Of a stretch of 10,465 bases of DNA, positions 7,307 through 10,465 are shown piece by piece (the first letter of the stretch is position 1; the number at the start of each line of letters is the position of its first letter). The notes beneath the pieces are model-generated. The model was not told the origin of the DNA, made no database searches, and saw only the letters and a list, made by a program, of their open reading frames with translations. Source of the DNA: an uncultured Eubacteriales bacterium (GTDB lineage: Bacteria; Bacillota; Clostridia; Lachnospirales; CAG-274); NCBI GenBank assembly GCA_902496345.1, contig CABVAP010000078.1:1-10465 (forward strand). Reading direction: 5' to 3'. Made by a program: the position numbers and the translations under genes.

Positions 7307-8248
7307 ATGTCTTTTTCAATGAACGTTAAAAATGAGCTTTTTAGCTTCTATGATGGCAACAGGCATTGTAATATTGCAGAATTTTCTGCTATCCTACTTA
7401 CTTGTGGTGAATTTTCGTACAAAGAGGGCAGTTGTTACATAAAAATTCAAACAGAAAATAAATATGTGGCTGTTAAGGCGTTTAATCTTATTAAACTTCT
7501 TTTTGGGTATGAATGTGAAGTCTACACTAGAAGTAATTTGGAAAACAAGAAAAATAAGTTATATTTTGTTGCAATCTTTAAAGAAAAGGCTGTTTTTGAT
7601 ATTTTAAATGCAACTGGTATCATTAATGATGGAAAAATTTTGAGAAAAATAAACTCTATTGTTGTTGGTAGTGTTTGTTGCAAGAGAGCTTTTATTCGTG
7701 GTGCTTTTATTTCAACCGGTTCTTTATGTAATCCGGAAAGAAATTATCACCTTGAATTTGTTGAATCATCTGCTGAATTTGCTGAGGAGCTTAAAAATCT
7801 TATTAACAGTTTCTCTGTTGATTCAAAGGTTGTTGAACGAAAAAAACATTTTGTTATCTATATTAAAGAGGGCGAACAGATTGTTGAGCTTTTAAACATT
7901 ATGTCTGCCCACAAAGCTCTTATGGATTTGGAAAATGTTAGAATTATCAAAGATGTTAGAAACAACGTTAATCGTATTGTAAACTGCGAAACGGCTAATT
8001 TGAACAAAGTTGTTTTAGCATCGGTTAAGCAAAGACAGGAAATTGAATATATTCAAAAAACCGTTGGACTTTCATATCTACCTAAACAACTTGAGGAAAT
8101 TGCGGTTTTGCGACTTCAATACCCTGACTTTAGCTTGAAGGAGCTAGGTGAAATAATGGTTCCTCCTGTCGGAAAATCAGGAGTAAACCACAGACTTAAA
8201 AAAATTATGAACATAGCTGAGAATTTAAGGGAGGAAATTGTATTATGA
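7307..8248 (+). CDS. whiA: WhiA/YvcL family DNA-binding protein
   Basis: WhiA is a Gram-positive protein with a degenerate LAGLIDADG homing-endonuclease fold fused to a C-terminal helix-turn-helix. It controls sporulation septation in Streptomyces. In B. subtilis it affects cell division and chromosome segregation, apparently not as a classical transcription factor. The predicted 313 residues are normal for the family. The start MSFSMNVKNEL resembles the usual WhiA N-terminus. The LAGLIDADG-like core is near 122-150 (CCKRAFIRGAFISTGS, then NYHLEF), and the helix-turn-helix is near 275-302 (LKELGEIM, then GKSGVNHRLKKI). Its Shine-Dalgarno site is weak (GGTGG at 7298-7302, four bases from ATG), so translation may depend partly on upstream ribosomes. 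The stop overlaps the start of the HPr-like gene by four bases (ATGA), pointing to translational coupling. The nuclease activity is probably lost, as in known WhiA proteins. Confidence 0.95.
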   Translation: MSFSMNVKNELFSFYDGNRHCNIAEFSAILLTCGEFSYKEGSCYIKIQTENKYVAVKAFNLIKLLFGYECEVYTRSNLENKKNKLYFVAIFKEKAVFDILNATGIINDGKILRKINSIVVGSVCCKRAFIRGAFISTGSLCNPERNYHLEFVESSAEFAEELKNLINSFSVDSKVVERKKHFVIYIKEGEQIVELLNIMSAHKALMDLENVRIIKDVRNNVNRIVNCETANLNKVVLASVKQRQEIEYIQKTVGLSYLPKQLEEIAVLRLQYPDFSLKELGEIMVPPVGKSGVNHRLKKIMNIAENLREEIVL

Positions 8249-8487
8249 CAGAACAAAAAATTAAAGTTGCAACAGATTTAGAAGCAAGAGCTGCTGCTTT
8301 ATTTGTTCAAACTGCAAGTAAGTTCACAAGTAACATCAAGGTAAAAGTTGATACAAAAATCGTTAATGCTAAAAGCATTATGGGAATGATTTCTCTTGGT
8401 GTTCTTGAAGGACAGGACGTTGTCATTATGGCGGACGGTGACGACGAAATGAACGTTATTGGAGAACTTAAAAAAGTTTTACAGTAG
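8245..8487 (+). CDS. Crh-like HPr domain protein lacking the PTS active-site histidine
   Basis: This is an 80-residue HPr-fold protein, slightly shorter than HPr or Crh of B. subtilis. The PTS phosphorylation site, normally HARPA, reads DLEARAAALFVQTASKF at 11-27: histidine is replaced by E13, and the following proline by A16. The protein therefore cannot accept phosphate from enzyme I. The regulatory serine site is intact as NAKSIMGMISLG, with S44 equivalent to Ser46. This is the hallmark of Crh (Gln at that site in B. subtilis), which HprK phosphorylates and which then serves as a corepressor for CcpA. The segments AALFVQ, FTSNI and VNAKSIMG look especially Crh-like. It is translated from an ATGA overlap with whiA, with GGGAGGA eight bases upstream, and is the last gene of the operon that starts with hprK. 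HPr-fold assignment is secure. The Crh role is inference from residues and synteny, and general annotation may simply call it HPr. Confidence 0.9.
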   Translation: MTEQKIKVATDLEARAAALFVQTASKFTSNIKVKVDTKIVNAKSIMGMISLGVLEGQDVVIMADGDDEMNVIGELKKVLQ

Positions 8488-8491
8488 TTAT

Positions 8492-8536
8492 AAAAAGGTA
8501 ATTCTCATTATTTTTATAGTGGGGATTATCTTTTTT
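8492..8536 (+). terminator. Intrinsic terminator of the hprK-to-crh-like operon
   Basis: An unusually long, uninterrupted stem pairs 8492-8511 with 8516-8535 around a TTTT loop. The 20 pairs include four G-T wobbles, which pair in RNA. The right arm ends in a run of six T. It lies five bases after the HPr-like stop and clearly closes the operon. Because the wobbles break the DNA symmetry, the structure is strongest as + strand RNA. Confidence 0.9.
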
Positions 8537-8537
8537 A

Positions 8538-8546
8538 TGTTATAAA
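8538..8546 (+). promoter_or_regulatory. Candidate extended -10 promoter for the CYTH gene
   Basis: TGT-TATAAA fits an extended -10 element and begins two bases after the terminator. No good -35 hexamer is found 16-18 bases upstream, because that space is taken by the terminator arm. Transcription would start near 8552, about 33 bases before ATG 8585. The call is tentative, since AT-rich sequence gives such matches often. Confidence 0.35.
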
Positions 8547-8584
8547 TTTTTTGTTTAATTTTTAGAAAGAGAATTTTGCTACCT

Positions 8585-9079
8585 ATGAATAAAAATGAAA
8601 ATGTTGAAATAGAAAAAAAATTTCTTGTTAAAGATATTCCTTTTGATTTAAGTGAATTTAAAAGTTCTTATATACGACAAGCTTATATAAGTATTGACCC
8701 TGTTATAAGATTACGACAAAAAGACGATGATTATATTTTTACATTCAAGGGGAGAGGGCAAGTTAAAAGAACTGAATTTGAGGACAAGTTATCAAAAACT
8801 CAATTTTTGAAACTATGGGAAAAAATTGAGGGCATTGTTATAGAAAAGACCAGATATTTTATACCGTTTTTAGCCGACTTTGGAGATTATAAAAAAGAAT
8901 GTGTCGCAGAACTTGATATTTATGACGGCGAACTTTCTGGATTTAAGAGCGTTGAAGTTGAATTTGAGTCTGAAAATGATGCAAATAATTTTAAACCTCC
9001 TGTCTGGTTTGGCGAAGATGTCAGTTTAGAGTCGAAATATAAAAATTCTAGTATGTCAATTTTTGGGCTTAATTTATAA
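8585..9079 (+). CDS. CYTH domain protein (single-domain tunnel triphosphatase family)
   Basis: The predicted 164 residues form one CYTH domain, an eight-stranded tunnel that binds triphosphates through metal ions. The signature ExExK appears as E8-I-E10-K-K12 in VEIEKKFLV. Basic residues expected to hold the phosphates follow: R42 and R44 (VIRLRQK), K55 (FTFKGRG) and R90 (EKTRYF). Later strands carry acidic residues for metal binding: AELDIYDGE (109-116), KSVEVEFES (121-129). Near the end comes SLESKYKNSSMS. Bacterial members of this size mostly hydrolyse inorganic tripolyphosphate or nucleoside triphosphates; some relatives are class IV adenylate cyclases or thiamine triphosphatases. The exact substrate cannot be read from sequence. 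The start is uncertain: ATG 8585 lies 13 bases after AAAGAG, while an in-frame TTG at 8576 is closer to it and would add three residues. It stands alone between a terminator and spo0A, with no terminator of its own seen. Confidence 0.88.
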   Translation: MNKNENVEIEKKFLVKDIPFDLSEFKSSYIRQAYISIDPVIRLRQKDDDYIFTFKGRGQVKRTEFEDKLSKTQFLKLWEKIEGIVIEKTRYFIPFLADFGDYKKECVAELDIYDGELSGFKSVEVEFESENDANNFKPPVWFGEDVSLESKYKNSSMSIFGLNL

Positions 9080-9086
9080 AAAACTC

Positions 9087-9115
9087 TTGCAAATTTAGAA
9101 AATATGTATTATAAT
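9087..9115 (+). promoter_or_regulatory. Near-consensus sigma-A promoter of spo0A
   Basis: TTGCAA (9087-9092) and a perfect TATAAT (9110-9115) are separated by 17 bases. Transcription would start near 9122, giving a leader of about 74 bases. I saw no 0A box (TGTCGAA) and no clear sigma-H promoter in the 116-base gap, which in B. subtilis add sporulation-phase control. The site is strong enough to suggest steady vegetative expression. Confidence 0.75.
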
Positions 9116-9135
9116 TAATTTGTTGGGAAAACATA

Positions 9136-9176
9136 TTATATATTGTAATATATTACTATAATATTACAGTATGTGA
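9136..9176 (+). promoter_or_regulatory. Long hairpin in the spo0A 5' leader
   Basis: Positions 9136-9151 pair with 9161-9176 without interruption: 16 pairs, four of them G-T wobbles, around a nine-base loop. The hairpin lies inside the predicted spo0A transcript and ends seven bases before the GGGGG ribosome binding site. It is not followed by a T-run, so it is not a terminator. Within it, 9145-9156 is a perfect 12-base DNA palindrome (GTAATATATTAC) that could alternatively be a protein operator. The sequence is AT-rich, so the stem is weaker than its length suggests. The effect on expression is unknown. Confidence 0.6.
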
Positions 9177-9183
9177 AAAAATT

Positions 9184-9188
9184 GGGGG
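9184..9188 (+). promoter_or_regulatory. Ribosome binding site of spo0A
   Basis: GGGGG lies seven bases before ATG 9196. It can pair with the CCUCC end of 16S rRNA through G-C and G-U pairs but departs from the usual GGAGG seen in the neighbouring genes. Its closeness to the leader hairpin makes it a possible control point. Confidence 0.6.
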
Positions 9189-9195
9189 TATTAAT

Positions 9196-9981
9196 ATGGA
9201 AAAAAGTAAGTTAAGAATCTTAATCGCAGACGATAATAAGGATTTTTGTGATTTGGTCTGCAATTTCCTCGAAAAACAAGAGGATATGGACGTTATTGGG
9301 GTGGCTTATGATGGAATTGAAGCTTATGAGAAGATTATGAGTGAAAAGCCAGACGTTGCTATTTTAGACGGGGTTATGCCTAGACTTGACGGGATTGGGG
9401 TTCTCGAAAAGTTGAGCGAAGTTCAAAGCCAAACAATGTGCATTATGCTTACTGCTATTACACAGGAAAAAGTTACACAAAGGGCGTTTAGTCTTGGGGC
9501 TCAGTATTATATGGCTAAACCGTTCGATATGGAACTTTTAATATCAAGGATTAGACAGTTAAAAGAAAAACCTATTCTTGATTCTGAAAAAGGTAATCTC
9601 TTTGAAAGTTTTGCTAAAAAAGCTGAAATTGACCTTGAAACAAAAGTTACTAACATTCTTCACGAAATAGGGGTTCCTGCTCATATACGTGGTTATCACT
9701 ATATGAGGGAGGCTATTATTATGGCAATTAACGATATTGATGTTTTGAATTACATAACAAAAGAACTTTATCCATCTATCGCTAAAAAATGTGGCACAAC
9801 TCCTAGTAGGGTTGAAAGAGCCATCAGACACGCTATTGAGGTTGCTTGGAGCAGAGGCAAGGTTGACGTTATAGATTCTCTTTTTGGTTACACAATAAAC
9901 AACCACAAAGGCAAGCCAACTAACTCTGAGTTTATTGCACTTATTGCTGACAGATTACGACTTGAGTTAAAGGCTTCTTAA
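9196..9981 (+). CDS. spo0A: Spo0A, master response regulator of sporulation
   Basis: Spo0A is the phosphorylation-activated transcription factor that commits endospore formers to sporulation. In clostridia it also affects solvent, toxin or biofilm genes. The predicted 261 residues are normal for the family. The receiver domain (about 6-122) has the acidic pair D12-D13, the phospho-acceptor D58 in AILDGVMPRLDG, the switch threonine in MLTAIT and the lysine in MAKPFD. A linker leads to the Spo0A C-terminal DNA-binding domain (about 150-261). There the recognition region TPSRVERAIRHAIEVAWSRG is nearly identical to that of B. subtilis as I recall it, followed by SLFGYT, KPTNSEFIA and LRLELKAS. 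All key residues are present, so the protein should be functional and bind 0A boxes. It has its own promoter, leader hairpin and terminator. The usual upstream neighbour spoIVB is replaced by the CYTH gene. Confidence 0.98.
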   Translation: MEKSKLRILIADDNKDFCDLVCNFLEKQEDMDVIGVAYDGIEAYEKIMSEKPDVAILDGVMPRLDGIGVLEKLSEVQSQTMCIMLTAITQEKVTQRAFSLGAQYYMAKPFDMELLISRIRQLKEKPILDSEKGNLFESFAKKAEIDLETKVTNILHEIGVPAHIRGYHYMREAIIMAINDIDVLNYITKELYPSIAKKCGTTPSRVERAIRHAIEVAWSRGKVDVIDSLFGYTINNHKGKPTNSEFIALIADRLRLELKAS

Positions 9982-10019
9982 TTTATTAATTGTTAGGTGA
10001 CTATATTGTTGAATTTTTC

Positions 10020-10051
10020 GGCTGTTGATTTATCAACAGCCTTTTAGTTTT
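10020..10051 (+). terminator. Intrinsic terminator of spo0A
   Basis: GGCTGTTGA (10020-10028) pairs perfectly with TCAACAGCC (10033-10041) around a four-base loop, followed by TTTTAGTTTT. The stem begins 38 bases after the spo0A stop. This is a classical strong terminator and ends the last gene of the window. Confidence 0.93.
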
Positions 10052-10164
10052 GTAAAAATACAAATAGAGGGGTGTAAGGGTAAACCTTTTTAAGTAAAAA
10101 GATTTAAAAATTAGTTTTGTGGTGATTTTAGTTTTTGGTTTATAATCAAATTTTATCGGAAATC

Positions 10165-10465
10165 TATTTATTTGCCTACGGCGTGGTATTTGGCACCTGA
10201 AAGAAGTCCGGACGGCGTAAGCCGGCTTTTGCAAAGCAAAAGTGCTGACCTGATTGCAAAAAGTACCCAACTACTCGGTTAAAAATAAACTTTTTGAAAA
10301 TTTTTAATTTTTTGAAACCTTTTTCTATCGCAAAAAGGTTTCAAACTTCCAAAAATGCTCTTGAAGCATTTTAAGACCTTGGGACTTTGTCCCAAACCCT
10401 ACCAGCCTTTGAAAAGGCTGGACCTAAACTTTGTATCGGCTTCGCCGTCCTTTTTCACTCTCTCG
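10165..10465. repeat. Non-coding array of hairpins, probably a composite intergenic repeat (continues past the window)
   Basis: The stretch after the spo0A terminator has no credible gene. From 10052 to about 10165 it is plain AT-rich sequence in which I see nothing definite. From about 10165 it becomes visibly richer in G and C and packs six or more different inverted repeats. They are CGGC-GTAA-GCCG (10213-10224); CTTTTGC/GCAAAAG (10226-10242, 3-base loop); a 14-pair stem 10311-10324 with 10332-10345; AAAATGCT/AGCATTTT (10352-10372); TTGGGAC/GTCCCAA (10379-10395); CCAGCCTTT/AAAGGCTGG (10402-10421); and CGGC/GCCG (10437-10447). The stems differ in sequence, so this is not a tandem or CRISPR repeat. 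The texture resembles dispersed intergenic elements found in many low-GC anaerobes, but copy number cannot be judged from one window. A structured RNA is the main alternative. Confidence 0.6.
10311..10345. repeat. Fourteen-pair inverted repeat, the largest of the hairpin array
   Basis: TTTGAAACCTTTTT (10311-10324) pairs exactly with AAAAAGGTTTCAAA (10332-10345) around a seven-base loop. There is no T-run after it on the + strand (CTTCC follows). On the opposite strand the stem is followed by AAAAAATT, so it is not a normal terminator in either direction. Confidence 0.8.

Noticed and set aside
8245..8487. Ordinary PTS phosphocarrier HPr
   Set aside because: The active-site histidine and the following proline are both replaced, so the phosphate relay from enzyme I cannot work through this protein.
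10165..10260. Group II intron or known riboswitch in the GNRA-capped region
   Set aside because: No domain V-like hairpin, no intron-encoded protein and no recognisable riboswitch core was found in the visible sequence.
10001..10270. Minus-strand open frame of 89 codons after spo0A
   Set aside because: It spans the spo0A terminator and the hairpin array, has no ribosome binding site worth the name, and encodes a low-complexity basic sequence of the kind produced by intergenic repeats.
10379..10421. Possible CRISPR repeats or tandem terminators among the 3' hairpins
   Set aside because: The stems differ from each other in sequence and length, have no regular spacing, and are not followed by T-runs.

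Overview
This window is a low-GC Gram-positive chromosomal segment, most likely from an anaerobic, spore-forming Clostridia species and probably the Lachnospiraceae or a close relative. The reasons are the AT-rich sequence, strong purine-rich Shine-Dalgarno sites, TTG start codons, an intact Spo0A, and the gene order uvrC - hprK - ROK glucokinase - murB - rapZ - whiA - HPr-like. The family-level placement comes from remembered gene order and was not tested by a search. All protein genes lie on the + strand.

Region by region. Positions 1-554 hold the C-terminal part of a multi-pass membrane protein, probably an ABC-2 type permease, cut by the window edge. Positions 596-1588 encode a membrane-anchored, extracytoplasmic DUF5050-type beta-propeller. 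Positions 1631-3484 encode the excision nuclease UvrC. A 116-base gap carries a good sigma-A promoter (TTGAAA-17-TATCAT). It drives a compact six-gene operon at 3601-8487: hprK, ROK glucokinase, murB, rapZ, whiA and a small HPr-like gene. The operon ends at a strong intrinsic terminator (8492-8536). A CYTH-domain protein follows (8585-9079), then spo0A (9196-9981) with its own near-consensus promoter (TTGCAA-17-TATAAT), a long leader hairpin and a terminator. The last ~420 bases contain no credible gene; they hold a dense array of different hairpins that looks like a composite intergenic repeat.

How the genes fit together. The operon begins with HPr kinase/phosphorylase and ends with its likely substrate. 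That substrate is not an ordinary HPr: the phospho-accepting His of the PTS is replaced by Glu, while the Ser phosphorylated by HprK is kept. It is therefore a Crh-like, regulation-only protein. In Bacillus subtilis, crh sits after rapZ(yvcJ)-yvcK-whiA(yvcL); here the order is rapZ-whiA-crh, with yvcK missing. The operon thus combines carbon-status signalling (HprK, Crh-like), sugar phosphorylation (glucokinase), peptidoglycan precursor synthesis (MurB), a possible link to amino-sugar control (RapZ) and a division/chromosome factor (WhiA). Nothing here is a clearly new defence or mobile system. The points most worth a second look are the His-less HPr, the absent yvcK, the spo0A leader hairpin and the 3' hairpin array.
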